Shown here piece after piece: positions 46,401 through 56,156 of a DNA stretch of 64,000 nucleotides. The stretch covers positions 1-64,000 of the forward strand of contig CAJOIC010000010.1 in assembly GCA_905234625.1 (NCBI GenBank), given 5' to 3'. The position numbers were made by a program, and so were the translations under genes. Below the pieces are notes generated by a model. It saw only the letters and a program-made list of their open reading frames with translations, ran no database searches and was not told the origin of the DNA. Position 1 is the stretch's first letter; every line of letters starts with the position of its first letter. The stretch is from an uncultured Oscillospiraceae bacterium. Lineage in GTDB: Bacteria > Bacillota > Clostridia > Oscillospirales > Oscillospiraceae.

Positions 46401-47051
46401 TCAGCTGAAATTATGCGCGTCCTGGAGGACCATGTCCTTGACCTTCATGAGGCGGACCTTGGTGGAGGACTCGTTCTCCGCCAGCTTCATGGTGATGTAG
46501 CGGATGTTCTCCTGGAGCTCCGGGATCATGACGTACTCGAGGGCGTTCACCCGGCGGCGGGTCTTCTCGATATCCTCCGCGAGAAGCTGCATGGTCTTTT
46601 CCACCTCCGCCAGCTCCAGCATATCCTCAAAGACCTCGTAGAGCTTCGTCAGCGCGTCGTCCAGCTCCCCGCTCGTCTGGGCGAAGCCGTAGGGCAGCGT
46701 CCCGGCGTCCCCTCCGGAGTGGGTGCGGAAATCGTACACAGGCACGTTCACGCTCATGATGTTCTTGTAGGATACGTCCAGCTCCACCCGGCGGCTCTGG
46801 TACAAAAGGCTCTGCTCCAGCGTCTCCGGGCTCATGACGGCGCTGGCCATGCTCATGGCGGCGAAGGCCTCGGTGAGGCCCTTTTCCACCTTCTCGCGCA
46901 GGACCTTGTTCTGACGCACCACGTCCATGAACTGGCGCATCTCCTCGTCCCGCTTGTCCTTGAGGAGCTTATGGCCTCTCGACGCGGTGCGCAGCCGCCC
47001 CTTGAGCTGGTTTAGCACCATGCGGGTGGGCGTTACGGCTTTTTTCGGCAT
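46401..47051 (-). CDS. ntpD: V-type ATPase subunit D
   Basis: The 216-residue protein forms the long coiled-coil central stalk of the rotary ATPase (VTPTRMVLNQLKGRLRTASRGHKLLKDKRDEEMRQF at the start, and TRRRVNALEYVMIPELQENI near the end). It connects the A/B catalytic head to the membrane ring. It is the last gene of the operon, 15 bases after ntpB. Confidence 0.95.
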   Translation of the reverse strand: MPKKAVTPTRMVLNQLKGRLRTASRGHKLLKDKRDEEMRQFMDVVRQNKVLREKVEKGLTEAFAAMSMASAVMSPETLEQSLLYQSRRVELDVSYKNIMSVNVPVYDFRTHSGGDAGTLPYGFAQTSGELDDALTKLYEVFEDMLELAEVEKTMQLLAEDIEKTRRRVNALEYVMIPELQENIRYITMKLAENESSTKVRLMKVKDMVLQDAHNFS

Positions 47052-47066
47052 ACTACCACTCCGATC

Positions 47067-48446
47067 TTACTCGGCCGTTTTCGGCATATACTTCTCGATT
47101 TCAGACAGCTTGAGGCGCTTGAGCTCCGCCCTCGGCAGGATGCTCAGCAGCTCCCAGCCCAGGTCCAGCGTCTCCTGGATGGTGCGGTTCGTCTGGTTGC
47201 CCTGGCTGACATAGCGCTTTTCAAAGGCGTCGGCAAACTCCGCGAACTTCTTGTCCGTCTCGGAGAGGGCCGCCTCGCCCAGGATGGTCATGAGCTCCTT
47301 GGCCTCCTTCCCCGCGGCGTAGGCGGAGAAGAGCTGGTTCATGGTGCCGGCGTGGTCCTCGCGGGTCTTACCCTCGCCGATGCCCTTGTCCTTCAGGCGG
47401 CTCAGGCTGGGCAGCACGTCCACGGGCGGCACGATGCCCTTGCGGTAGAGCTCGCGGGAGAGGATGATCTGTCCCTCGGTGATATACCCCGTCAGGTCGG
47501 GGATGGGGTGGGTCTTGTCGTCCTCGGGCATGGTGAGGATGGGGATCATGGTGATGGAGCCCTTCTCCCCCACGCGCCGTCCGGCCCGCTCGTACATCGT
47601 CGCAAGGTCCGTGTACATATAGCCTGGGTAGCCGCGGCGGCCCGGGACCTCCTTCTTGGCGGCGGAGACCTCGCGGAGGGCCTCGGCGTAGTTCGTGATG
47701 TCCGTCAGGATGACGAGCACGTGCATATCCTTCTCGAAGGCCAGATACTCCGCGGCGGTCAGGGCCATGCGGGGCGTGGCGATGCGCTCGACAGCGGGGT
47801 CGTTTGCCAGGTTCGAGAAGACCACGGTGCGGTCGATGGCGCCGGTGCGGCGGAAGTCGTTGATGAAGTACTCCGACTCCTCGAAGGTGATGCCGATGGC
47901 GGCGAAGACCACGGCAAAGCTCTCATCCGTACCCAGCACCCGGGCCTGCCGGGCGATCTGGGCGGCCAGGGCCGCGTGGGGCAGGCCGGAGCCGGAGAAG
48001 ATCGGCAGCTTCTGCCCGCGCACGAGGGTGTTCAGGCCGTCGATGGTGGAGACGCCCGTCTGGATGAACTCCGCGGGATAGGCCCGGGCGGCGGGGTTCA
48101 TGGGCAGGCCGTTGATGTCCTTATACTCCTCCGCGAGGATGGCGGGGCCGCCGTCGATGGGCTCACCCATGCCGTTGAAGACGCGGCCGAGCATATCCTC
48201 GGACACGCCCAACTCCAGCGGATGTCCCAGAAACCGGACCTTCGTCCCGGCGAGGTTGATGCCCTGGGCGCTCTCGAACAGCTGGACCACGGCGGTGTCG
48301 CCGTCCACCTCCAGCACCTTGCAGCGGCGCTTCTCGCCGGTGGGCAGCTCGATCTCCGCCAGCTCGTCGTAGGTGACGCCCTCGACGTTCTTTACCATCA
48401 TCAGAGGGCTTGCGATCTCGCTGATGGTCTTGTATTCACGGATCAC
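47067..48446 (-). CDS. ntpB: V-type ATPase subunit B
   Basis: The 459-residue non-catalytic head subunit begins [22 protein letters not shown] and has the typical [18 protein letters not shown] loop and the [21 protein letters not shown] stretch. The start is GTG overlapping the ntpA stop by four bases (GTGA). Confidence 0.96.
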   Translation of the reverse strand: MIREYKTISEIASPLMMVKNVEGVTYDELAEIELPTGEKRRCKVLEVDGDTAVVQLFESAQGINLAGTKVRFLGHPLELGVSEDMLGRVFNGMGEPIDGGPAILAEEYKDINGLPMNPAARAYPAEFIQTGVSTIDGLNTLVRGQKLPIFSGSGLPHAALAAQIARQARVLGTDESFAVVFAAIGITFEESEYFINDFRRTGAIDRTVVFSNLANDPAVERIATPRMALTAAEYLAFEKDMHVLVILTDITNYAEALREVSAAKKEVPGRRGYPGYMYTDLATMYERAGRRVGEKGSITMIPILTMPEDDKTHPIPDLTGYITEGQIILSRELYRKGIVPPVDVLPSLSRLKDKGIGEGKTREDHAGTMNQLFSAYAAGKEAKELMTILGEAALSETDKKFAEFADAFEKRYVSQGNQTNRTIQETLDLGWELLSILPRAELKRLKLSEIEKYMPKTAE

Positions 48447-50209
48447 TGGTCGTCGCCTCCTTCCACCAGCGCCTCGATCTCGGCGGTCATGTCCTTTTCG
48501 ATCTCGTCAAACTGCGTCTCGTACTCCCCGGGCAGGATCATCTTGGCGCGGCCGATGCGCTCGCGGCTGGGGATCTCAAAGAGCTTTCCGAGCTCCGCGC
48601 CCCGGCCCATGGCGTCCCGGCAGAGGGCATCGTATTTCAGGATGAGGCCCAGCAGCCGGAACTGCTTGTCGTAGCTCGAATAGGCGTCCTCGTCCATGAA
48701 GGCGTTCTGCTGCAGGAAGTCCTCGCGGATCATCTTGGCGGTCTCCAGGGTCATCTGGTCGTTCTCACTCAGACTGTCCTTGCCGACGAGCTTCACGATC
48801 TCGTTGAGGCTCTCCTCCTCCTGGAGGATGGCCATGCTCTTCTCCCGCTGGCGCATGAAGCCGGGGAACTGCTTGTCGTACCAGTCCCGCAGGGTGTCGT
48901 CGTACAGGCTGTACGAGGTCAGCCAGTTGATGGCGGGGAAATGCCGCGCGTAGGCGAGGGAGCTGTCCAGGCCCCAGAAGACCTTGACGATGCGCATGGT
49001 GGCCTGGGAGACAGGCTCCGAGGTATCGCCGCCCGGAGGGGACACCGCGCCGATGGCGGTGATGGAGCCCTGGCGGGAGTCGGACCCCAGGCATTCCACC
49101 ACGCCGGCACGCTCGTAGTACTGGGCCAGACGGCTGGCCAGATACGCGGGGTAGCCCTCCTCGCCGGGCATCTCCTCGAGACGGCCGCTCATCTCGCGCA
49201 GGGCCTCGGCCCAGCGGGAGGTGGAGTCCGCGAGGACCGCCACGTCGTAGCCCATGTCGCGGAAGTACTCCGCGATGGTGATGCCGGTGTAGATGCTGGC
49301 CTCACGGGCCGCCACGGGCATATCGGAGGTGTTCGCGATGAGGACCGTGCGCTGCATGAGGGACTCGCCGGAGCGGGGGTCCTTCAGCTCGGGGAACTCC
49401 ATGAGCACGTCCGTCATCTCGTTGCCGCGCTCGCCGCAGCCAATGTACACCACGATGTCCACGTCGGACCACTTCGCGAGCTGGTGCTGAACGACGGTCT
49501 TGCCGGAGCCGAAGGGGCCGGGCACCGCGGCGGTGCCGCCCTTGGCGATGGGGAACAGCGTGTCGATGACCCGCTGGCCCGAGTTCATGGGCCGGCTGGG
49601 GACGTATTTGTGCTTATAGGGCCGGGCCACACGGACGGGCCAGCGCTGGATCATGTTGATCTCGTGGCGTACGCCCTTGTCGTCCTCAATGACCGCCACG
49701 GTGTCCGCCACGGTGTAGCTGCCGCTTTTGCAGGACTTCACCACACCGGAGATCCCCACCGGGACCATGATCCGGTGGAGGATGGCCGTGGTCTCCTGGA
49801 CGGTGCCCAACACGTCGCCGGGCTTCACGATGGCCTCGGGCCTGGCGACGGCCTTGAACTCCCAGACCTTCTCCCGGTTCAGGGGCGCCACATCCACGCC
49901 CCGGGCGATGGTAGCGCCGGTGAGGGCGCGGATCTCCGTCAGGGGGCGCTGGATCCCGTCGTAGATATTCGTCAGGATGCCCGGGCCCAGCTCCACGCTC
50001 AGAGGCGTGCCGGTGGTCTCCACCACCGCGCCGGGACCGAGACCGGAGGTCTCCTCGTACACCTGGATGGAGGCGCTGTCGCCCTTCATGTTCAGGATCT
50101 CGCCGATGAGCCTCTGCTTGCCCACGCGGACAACGTCGGAGACGTTGGCGTCGGCGAGCCCCGAAGCCACCACCAGCGGGCCGGAGACCTTTGTGATCGT
50201 TCCGCTCAT
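48443..50209 (-). CDS. ntpA: V-type ATPase catalytic subunit A
   Basis: The 588-residue subunit has Walker [10 protein letters not shown] and the subunit-A bulge region ([39 protein letters not shown]). It hydrolyses or makes ATP. The length is typical of A-type A subunits. AGAAGGTAACG precedes the ATG. Confidence 0.97.
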   Translation of the reverse strand: MSGTITKVSGPLVVASGLADANVSDVVRVGKQRLIGEILNMKGDSASIQVYEETSGLGPGAVVETTGTPLSVELGPGILTNIYDGIQRPLTEIRALTGATIARGVDVAPLNREKVWEFKAVARPEAIVKPGDVLGTVQETTAILHRIMVPVGISGVVKSCKSGSYTVADTVAVIEDDKGVRHEINMIQRWPVRVARPYKHKYVPSRPMNSGQRVIDTLFPIAKGGTAAVPGPFGSGKTVVQHQLAKWSDVDIVVYIGCGERGNEMTDVLMEFPELKDPRSGESLMQRTVLIANTSDMPVAAREASIYTGITIAEYFRDMGYDVAVLADSTSRWAEALREMSGRLEEMPGEEGYPAYLASRLAQYYERAGVVECLGSDSRQGSITAIGAVSPPGGDTSEPVSQATMRIVKVFWGLDSSLAYARHFPAINWLTSYSLYDDTLRDWYDKQFPGFMRQREKSMAILQEEESLNEIVKLVGKDSLSENDQMTLETAKMIREDFLQQNAFMDEDAYSSYDKQFRLLGLILKYDALCRDAMGRGAELGKLFEIPSRERIGRAKMILPGEYETQFDEIEKDMTAEIEALVEGGDDQ

Positions 50210-50233
50210 ATCGTTACCTTCTTTCGGATCAAA

Positions 50234-50560
50234 TCAGAGTATATTCGCGCCGACGGCGCGCTCCACCGCGGATTCGAGGGCCAATCGGCCCAGGCCCAGG
50301 GAGCCGTCCTTCCCGGGGATGAGGATGATGGCGGGGCTGGGCCGGTCCTTGAACCTGGCGATCTCCGCCGTCAGCTCCGCAGCCAGAGCCTCCTCCATAT
50401 AGATGATGGAATACTCGTCCCCGTTCTGCTCCTCGGTCCTCGTGAGGGCCTTCAGGGTCCGGCGGGCCTCCTCCGCCTCCCGGACAGGGAAGGTGTCGAG
50501 GCCCAGGGCCTTGAAGCCGATGACCGTGTCGGGACTTCCCACCACAGCGATCTTATACAT
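50234..50560 (-). CDS. ntpF: V-type ATPase subunit F
   Basis: The 108-residue protein starts MYKIAVVGSPDTVIGFKALGL, as in other F subunits, and has the YSIIYMEEALA and SPAIILIPGKDGS strands. It binds the central stalk and modulates rotation. The start ATG 50560 lies 8 bases inside the end of ntpC. Confidence 0.93.
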   Translation of the reverse strand: MYKIAVVGSPDTVIGFKALGLDTFPVREAEEARRTLKALTRTEEQNGDEYSIIYMEEALAAELTAEIARFKDRPSPAIILIPGKDGSLGLGRLALESAVERAVGANIL

Positions 50561-51548
50561 AGCAGTCACGCAGCCTTTCCCGCAGCTCCTCATGGCTCAC
50601 GCCGCTGCGCTTTCCCAGGATGACCATCCGGGCCGCCACGATCTCGCCCTCCAGCATGGCCAGGTAGGCCACAACGGCCTCGGGACCGAAGGAGACGTAC
50701 TTCGCTTCTCCCAGGAACCGGGTGAGGGCGTTCTCGCAGGTCCGCTCGAAGGGGGTCAGGGGCGCGCCCTCCACGGCGGCCTCTCCCAAAGCGGCAGCCT
50801 CCGCCAGCGCCCGGTCGGTGAACACGGCGGAGATCCCGTCGCCGTAGACCCGGCGGACCATCGGCCCCACCGGGATGTTCCCGCCGTCGATGAGGGCGGC
50901 GCTGAGGACGCCCTCGTCCATGTGTCCCCGGAGACAGCGCACCGCGCTGCGCAGGTTCGCCGTGTCGATGCACAGCTTCACATACCGGGTGTAGAAGTCT
51001 GAGGAGAGGGTCTCCGTCAGGGAGAGGAGCTCCCCGTAATACGCCCGGTCGATCTCCATGTCCGTCACCTGGGGGTTGGAGGTCCGGGCCAGGGTGCTGC
51101 GGGCGGAGCGGATGGTCTCCGCCAGGGGCCGGGGCACGGCCCGCCAGTCGTCCTGCTCGAAGGCCTCCCGGAGCTTGGCGGCGGGGACCCGTCCGCAGTC
51201 GGACAGAAGACCGTCCCCGGAGACCCCCGCGCCCTCGCCCTTCACCAGGACCTTGGCGTTGTGGTAGTCGAACCGCAGCCGGGCGGCGTCCACCAGGGCC
51301 TTCTCCGGGCAGAGCTTTTCCATATCGTCCAGCACCTGGCTCCGCCGGGCGGCAAAGGCCGCCTCCAGTACCGCGTCGGAGGCGCCCTCCAGCTCGGGAT
51401 AGCCGCACTCCGACAGGACCTTCATCGCCTCGTCGGCGTCGGGCGCGGCGGCCATGCGCTCCAGCCGCTCCCGGCGCAGGAGGCCCGCCTCCTTCGCCCG
51501 GAGGTACGCGGACAGATAGAGGTAATCCGTCGATTTCACTTTTGACAA
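50553..51548 (-). CDS. ntpC: V-type ATPase subunit C
   Basis: The 331-residue, mostly helical funnel subunit (SEVS-type socket; for example DYLYLSAYLRAKEAGLLRRERLERM) links the central stalk to the K ring. The start is TTG (MSKVKSTDYLY) with GGGGTGAAG behind it, a weaker start than its neighbours have. Confidence 0.92.
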   Translation of the reverse strand: MSKVKSTDYLYLSAYLRAKEAGLLRRERLERMAAAPDADEAMKVLSECGYPELEGASDAVLEAAFAARRSQVLDDMEKLCPEKALVDAARLRFDYHNAKVLVKGEGAGVSGDGLLSDCGRVPAAKLREAFEQDDWRAVPRPLAETIRSARSTLARTSNPQVTDMEIDRAYYGELLSLTETLSSDFYTRYVKLCIDTANLRSAVRCLRGHMDEGVLSAALIDGGNIPVGPMVRRVYGDGISAVFTDRALAEAAALGEAAVEGAPLTPFERTCENALTRFLGEAKYVSFGPEAVVAYLAMLEGEIVAARMVILGKRSGVSHEELRERLRDCYV

Positions 51549-51584
51549 GTCACTTCACCCCTTGTCGCTCCAGATCGTCCGTCA

Positions 51585-52184
51585 TCAGCTCAGAAGCTCC
51601 GCCGCCACCATAGCGGCCTGCTCCTGTCTGGCCTGCGCCATGAGCGCCTCCAGGGTGCAGTTGACGGTGATGTTCCCGTCCCGCAGGACGAGCCCGCCGG
51701 AGAAGTCCCCGGCGTCCGCCGCCAGGACCAGCTTGCCGGTCCTCTTTTCGGCAGCCAGGAGAGCGTTGGCCTTCTTCGCAACCTTATCGCCGACGGCGGC
51801 TCTGTCCTTCTCCGAGAGGAGGATCTCCTCCGTGCCGGTGGAGGCGGCCTTCGCCGCCTGTCCCGCCAGGAAGTCTATGTAAGCCTCCCCGGAGAGGGCC
51901 CGGAGCTTCGCCTCCGCCCGGTCGAAGGCCTCGCCCACGATGGACTGCTTGCAGGCAAGGACGCTCTTGCGGGCCTCCATGTCGGCGGCCTTGGAGAGCC
52001 TCTCGGCCCGGTCCTCGGCGGCCTTCACGCCCTCCCGGACCTTGCGCCAATAGGCCTCCTGGGCCTTGGCCTCGCCCTCGGTGCGGATGGCCCGGCACTG
52101 AGCCTCGGCCTCCTCCGCCATGCGGGCGGCGTCCGCCACCGCCTCCGTCTCGATGCGGGCGGTGATCTTTTCGATGCCGTTCAT
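51585..52184 (-). CDS. ntpE: V-type ATPase subunit E
   Basis: The 199-residue peripheral stalk subunit has a long N-terminal helix rich in Ala, Glu and Arg (TARIETEAVADAARMAEEAEA) and a compact C-terminal domain that binds the head. It pairs with the H/G subunit at 54633. It follows ntpK by 10 bases. Confidence 0.92.
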   Translation of the reverse strand: MNGIEKITARIETEAVADAARMAEEAEAQCRAIRTEGEAKAQEAYWRKVREGVKAAEDRAERLSKAADMEARKSVLACKQSIVGEAFDRAEAKLRALSGEAYIDFLAGQAAKAASTGTEEILLSEKDRAAVGDKVAKKANALLAAEKRTGKLVLAADAGDFSGGLVLRDGNITVNCTLEALMAQARQEQAAMVAAELLS

Positions 52185-52194
52185 AGCTCTGCCC

Positions 52195-52686
52195 TTAGGT
52201 GGACTGGAGCACCATCAGGATGGACGCCAGCATGGACAGGATCGCATAGAACTCCACGACGCCGCAGAGGATGATGCCCTTGGAGAACTGGCCGGGATTC
52301 CGGGCCATCAGGTTCACGGAGGAGGCCGCCACCTTGCCCTGGGCGACGGCGGTGATGTAGCCGCCGATGGCCATGGGGATGCAGGCGCCGAAGACGGACA
52401 GGCCCTGGGCGATGGTAAGGTCCTTGAGGCCCGCGCCGCCGATGAGACCGATCTGGATCATGGCCATGAACCAGACCACCAGGCCGTACAGGCCCTGGGT
52501 GCCGGGAAGCACCTGCAGGATGACGCATTTACCGAAGCTCTCGGGCTGCTCGCTCAGAAGTCCCGCCGCGGCCTCGCCGGCCACGCCGGTGCCCTTGCCG
52601 GAGCCGGCGCAGCTAAAGCCCACCGCCAGCGCGGCGCCCAAAAACGCGAGGCCCAGCCCGCCATAGGTGTTGATAAGTTCCAGCAT
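52195..52686 (-). CDS. ntpK: V-type ATPase rotor subunit K, Na+-type
   Basis: The 163-residue protein has two hairpins (four transmembrane helices). The ion site of the second hairpin is Glu145 (GVVEFYAIL). Leu60, Thr63 and Gln64 (LPGTQGLYG), Gln116 (AVAQGKVAA) and Glu145 match the Na+ ligands known for Enterococcus hirae NtpK (Leu61, Thr64, Gln65, Gln110, Glu139). I therefore predict Na+ coupling. The first hairpin has Gln64 where the proton-type repeat would carry a carboxylate. Confidence 0.94.
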   Translation of the reverse strand: MLELINTYGGLGLAFLGAALAVGFSCAGSGKGTGVAGEAAAGLLSEQPESFGKCVILQVLPGTQGLYGLVVWFMAMIQIGLIGGAGLKDLTIAQGLSVFGACIPMAIGGYITAVAQGKVAASSVNLMARNPGQFSKGIILCGVVEFYAILSMLASILMVLQST

Positions 52687-52687
52687 G

Positions 52688-54631
52688 TTATATTTCCTCC
52701 TTGATCAAATCAACGTATTGGGGATCTATATCCAGCGGCTCGTAGGACTTGCCGCCGTCCTTGTAGAATCGTCCGAAGAACTCCAGCACCTGCAGGCGCA
52801 GGTCGTGGACGAAGCAGCCGAGAAGGTTCAGGGCGAAGTTCAGCGCGTTGCCCACCATGGCGACGATGATGAAGACGATGATATTGCCCGTCATGGCGCC
52901 CAGCTGATTGAACACCATGGCGATGACGTTGCCCGCCAGCATCAGCGCCATCAGACGCAGGTAGGACAGGATATCGCTGAAATAGCCCGTGACGCCGTTG
53001 TAGATGGCGCCGAAGAGGCCGATGAGACCGCCGCCCACGCTCTTCTTCTCCCAGAACTGCCCGATCACCAGCAGCGCGCCGCCGATGATGAGCAGCCACG
53101 GCCCCAGGTGCAGCACCATGAGGACGATGCCGATGAGGATGCACCACCAGGCGCCCTCCTCGAACAGGGCGGAGAGCCCGTCGCCGTTCCTGCATTTATA
53201 CACCACGCTCACGATCATGCCGGTGAAGATCTGCACCACGCCCAGAGCCAGGGAGCCGATCATGATCATCATCACGTCCCCCAGGGGGGTGAAGAGGCTC
53301 GGCAGCGCAGTGAAAGCGGTGTCGGGATCTATCATGGCGGCGATCTGGGGCAGCAGGTCCCCGAAGAAGCCGCCGGTCATGGCGCCGAAGAGGAAGGTGC
53401 TCACGCCGCACATGCCCAGGAGCCGGAGCAGATGCCCCGTGCCCCCCTTGGGCTTCATCTTCCTCACGGCGACGACCGAGGCCAGGATCATGAGAAGACC
53501 GTAGCCCATGTCCGCCATCATGATGCCGTAAAACAGCACGAAAAACGGCCACATGAGGGGGTTCGGGTCGATGCCGTCGTAGGCCGGGAGGGAGTACATC
53601 TCCGTCACCAGGCTCATGGGCTTCACAAAGCCACGGTTTTTGAGCTTCACCGGCACGTCGGGGTATTCCTCCGCCGGGGGATCGGTGAGCTCATAGGCGC
53701 AGTCGAAGCGGTCCAGCAGCGCCGTCAGGGCGCTTTCCTCCGGTGCGGGACACCAGCCCTCCAGGGTGACCACGGAATCCGTGCCCAGGAGCCGCTCGAC
53801 GGCCTCCGCCTTCTCCACCTCCGCCTTCATCCGGTCCGAGGACAGGCGCAGGGCCGCAGCGGCGTCCCGTTGGGCGGCGATCTTATCCGTCAGAGCCTTC
53901 TTCCGGGCGGCCAGGTCCTCCAGCTCCCCGTTCAGGCGGGCGATGTTCTCTCTTGCCGTACCCTTGAGGCCGGGGAAGGCCACCTGGGTGCAGCCGATGG
54001 CCCGCACCGCGTCCAGCACCGCGGGAAGCTCCTCCTTCAGCGCCAGGACCAGGAAGCAGCGCTGCATCCCGTCCTCCGAGACCAGCTCCAGCTCCACCGC
54101 CTCCGACGCGGACTCCGCCGCCGCCCGGACGTTCATGACGTCGATCTGGGCGATGGCGCTGACAAACCCCACGGCGCAGCGGCGGGTGCCCACGGCGTTC
54201 AGGGCCAGGTCCAGGGAGGACCAGGGCTTCAGGGCCTCGATGTCCGAGCGGACCCTCGCCTCCTCCGCCGACAGCTTCCGCAGGGAGGCCTCCCAGTCGG
54301 TGATCTCCCCGGCCAGGGCCAGATCCCGCGCCAGGGCGTCGCCGTCCAGAAATTCGCTCTCTGTCACCTCGGGCCGGGCGGACAGGAGCTTTTTCTTCAC
54401 CGGCGCGTATTGGTCCAGCACCTTCAGGGCGGCGTCCAGACGGCTCTGATCCGTCTTCAGCCGGGGCAGGTCCGCCCGCTCCGGCCGGAGGACAGCCGCG
54501 TCCGGGTCGGCGCTCAGCTCCGTGTCCGGCACCACCTGCACGCACCCCAGGCGCATCAGCTCCCGCATCAGCTCGTCCCGCTGCTGCCGCAGGGCGATGA
54601 CGCGGAGCTTTTTCATCCTAACGATGGACAT
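52688..54631 (-). CDS. ntpI: V-type ATPase subunit I (a-type stator)
   Basis: The 647-residue protein has a long cytoplasmic N-terminal half with two helical hairpins and a C-terminal half with about seven or eight transmembrane helices. The conserved Arg lies in the last membrane part (YFSDILSYLRLMALMLAGNVIAMV). It forms the ion half-channels with K. The start is 1 base after the ntpH stop (TGATATG). Confidence 0.95.
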   Translation of the reverse strand: MSIVRMKKLRVIALRQQRDELMRELMRLGCVQVVPDTELSADPDAAVLRPERADLPRLKTDQSRLDAALKVLDQYAPVKKKLLSARPEVTESEFLDGDALARDLALAGEITDWEASLRKLSAEEARVRSDIEALKPWSSLDLALNAVGTRRCAVGFVSAIAQIDVMNVRAAAESASEAVELELVSEDGMQRCFLVLALKEELPAVLDAVRAIGCTQVAFPGLKGTARENIARLNGELEDLAARKKALTDKIAAQRDAAAALRLSSDRMKAEVEKAEAVERLLGTDSVVTLEGWCPAPEESALTALLDRFDCAYELTDPPAEEYPDVPVKLKNRGFVKPMSLVTEMYSLPAYDGIDPNPLMWPFFVLFYGIMMADMGYGLLMILASVVAVRKMKPKGGTGHLLRLLGMCGVSTFLFGAMTGGFFGDLLPQIAAMIDPDTAFTALPSLFTPLGDVMMIMIGSLALGVVQIFTGMIVSVVYKCRNGDGLSALFEEGAWWCILIGIVLMVLHLGPWLLIIGGALLVIGQFWEKKSVGGGLIGLFGAIYNGVTGYFSDILSYLRLMALMLAGNVIAMVFNQLGAMTGNIIVFIIVAMVGNALNFALNLLGCFVHDLRLQVLEFFGRFYKDGGKSYEPLDIDPQYVDLIKEEI

Positions 54632-54632
54632 A

Positions 54633-54947
54633 TCAGCCGTTCACGATCCTTTCCACGATCTTATCCGCCGCCGCGTCCATCCGGCTCTCCGCCCGGGCCC
54701 GCATGGCAGCCTCCCGGTTGCGGGTGCTGGAGGCCAGCGCCGCGGCCTCTTCCTTGGCCTTCTCGTCCGCCTTGCGGGTCATCTCCCGGACCTCGGCGTC
54801 GGCCTTGGCCTCCGCCTCCGCGATCATGGCCGCGGCGGTCTCCTCCGCCTCCCGGAGCGCCTTTTTCACGTCCGTTCCCGCGGCGGAGCGGATCTGCCGG
54901 GCCTTCTCCTCGGCCAGAGCGATGGTTTCCAGCGCTTCCAATGCCAT
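54633..54947 (-). CDS. ntpH: V-type ATPase subunit H/G (peripheral stalk)
   Basis: The 104-residue, all-helical, Ala/Glu/Lys-rich protein (LEALETIALAEEKARQIRSA) is the coiled-coil partner of subunit E. It is first in the operon ntpHIKECFABD. GGGAGGTGC precedes the ATG and a promoter lies at 55025-55053. Confidence 0.88.
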   Translation of the reverse strand: MALEALETIALAEEKARQIRSAAGTDVKKALREAEETAAAMIAEAEAKADAEVREMTRKADEKAKEEAAALASSTRNREAAMRARAESRMDAAADKIVERIVNG

Positions 54948-54983
54948 ATGTACAGCACCTCCCAGGGCGTCAAAATCAGCTGC

Positions 54984-55004
54984 AAAAACATTTCTAATGT
55001 TTTT
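54984..55004. promoter_or_regulatory. AT-rich hairpin in the V-ATPase leader
   Basis: AAAAACATT, loop TCT, AATGTTTTT: a perfect 9-bp dyad in the 5' leader of ntpH. It lacks GC pairs, so it is a poor terminator; it may mask or protect the leader. Confidence 0.4.
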
Positions 55005-55024
55005 CTTAAAATTATCTCATTTAT

Positions 55025-55053
55025 ATAATACGCGATAAACCCCACCGGTGCAA
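55025..55053 (-). promoter_or_regulatory. Promoter of the V-ATPase operon
   Basis: On the - strand TTGCAC (55048-55053), 17-base spacer, TATTAT (55025-55030), 77 bases before the ntpH start. Confidence 0.7.
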
Positions 55054-55151
55054 GTGGCAATTTTCCCGAAAAGCCCTTATGACCACCGGTCATTTTTTGC
55101 GCTTTGTTACAAGATTTAACAATCTCGGCCGTATTGCATAAAACGGCGGAC

Positions 55152-55180
55152 TTGTCCTCCGCCGGGTTTTCATGTATAAT
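55152..55180 (+). promoter_or_regulatory. Promoter of the E2-like gene
   Basis: TTGTCC (55152-55157), 17-base spacer, TATAAT (55175-55180) with TG one base upstream. The ribosome binding site GGAGG follows, and the ATG is at 55214. Confidence 0.85.
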
Positions 55181-55213
55181 ATGGAAAAATCTCCTCAACT
55201 GCGGAGGACCGCC

Positions 55214-56095
55214 ATGCCAGAACGATACAACCGACGCCACATCGGCGACCGCCGGGACGGACGGCGGCTCCACACACTCAGCCCCGTCTTCCAGCTGACG
55301 CCCTTCATCATGCGGGAGCCTTCGGACGCCGTCAACAGCTTCACCGACCAGACCGAGACCGGCGCCATGGAGGCCTGGCTCGCCACCCGCCGGGAGGACG
55401 GCGCGGAGCTCACCCTCATGCACGTCTTCATCGCGGCCTACGTCCGGACCCTGTCCCAGTACCCCGCGCTGAACCGCTTCGTGGCCGGACGGTTCCTGTA
55501 CGCCCGGGACCGGATCGACATCGTCCTGTCCTCCGGCAGGAACGGCTCCGCCGACGCGGGGTCCATGGCTGTGAAGGTCCGCTTTCTGCCCACGGACACC
55601 GTCTACGACGTGGGCCGGAAGATCTCCGCCCAGGTCAGCAGCATCAAGGCCGACGAGGACGCCACCCGGATAGAGCGCCTGGCCGCCACCATGGTGAAGA
55701 CGCCCCGCTTCGTGCTGCGGTTCGGCGCCGCCCTGGTCCGCTGGTTCGACTACCACGGCTGGCTGGGGGATACCCTGACCGACCGCAGCCCCTTCCACGG
55801 CACCGCCGTCATCTCCGACGAGGGCGCGAACCTGCTGCCCTCCATGACCCGGGGCATCAACAGCATCGGCTGCCTGCCCCTGAGCCTCTCCATCGGGCGG
55901 CGGCGTACCTCCTGGGAGGTAACGAAGGAGGGCCGCATCCGGGAGGTCCGCACGGTGGACTACACCGTCTCCGTGGACTCCCGCATCGCCGACAGCGCCT
56001 ATATCGGCGCGGCGTTCAAGCTCTTCCGGCACTACCTCCTCCACCCCGAGGAGCTGGAGCAAAACCCCGCCCGGGTGAACAACGACACTCTGTGA
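55214..56095 (+). CDS. E2-type acyltransferase-fold protein without the catalytic His
   Basis: The 293-residue protein resembles the catalytic domain of 2-oxoacid dehydrogenase E2/chloramphenicol acetyltransferase folds (TLMHVFIAAYVRTLSQYPALNRFVAGRF and GTAVISDEGANLLPSMTRGINSIGCLPLSLS). The active-site HRxxDG is SRIADS here: Ser256 replaces the catalytic His and Ser261 the Gly after Asp260. There is no lipoyl domain. It is thus probably not an acyltransferase. I place the start at ATG 55214, with GGAGG behind it; an ATG 42 bases upstream lacks a ribosome binding site and overlaps the -10 region. Function unknown. Confidence 0.85.
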   Translation: MPERYNRRHIGDRRDGRRLHTLSPVFQLTPFIMREPSDAVNSFTDQTETGAMEAWLATRREDGAELTLMHVFIAAYVRTLSQYPALNRFVAGRFLYARDRIDIVLSSGRNGSADAGSMAVKVRFLPTDTVYDVGRKISAQVSSIKADEDATRIERLAATMVKTPRFVLRFGAALVRWFDYHGWLGDTLTDRSPFHGTAVISDEGANLLPSMTRGINSIGCLPLSLSIGRRRTSWEVTKEGRIREVRTVDYTVSVDSRIADSAYIGAAFKLFRHYLLHPEELEQNPARVNNDTL

Positions 56096-56156
56096 ACATT
56101 TAATTAATAATGGAAAGCGCCGCCCCGGGGCCTGCAAATCCCCGGGGCGGCGCCCA

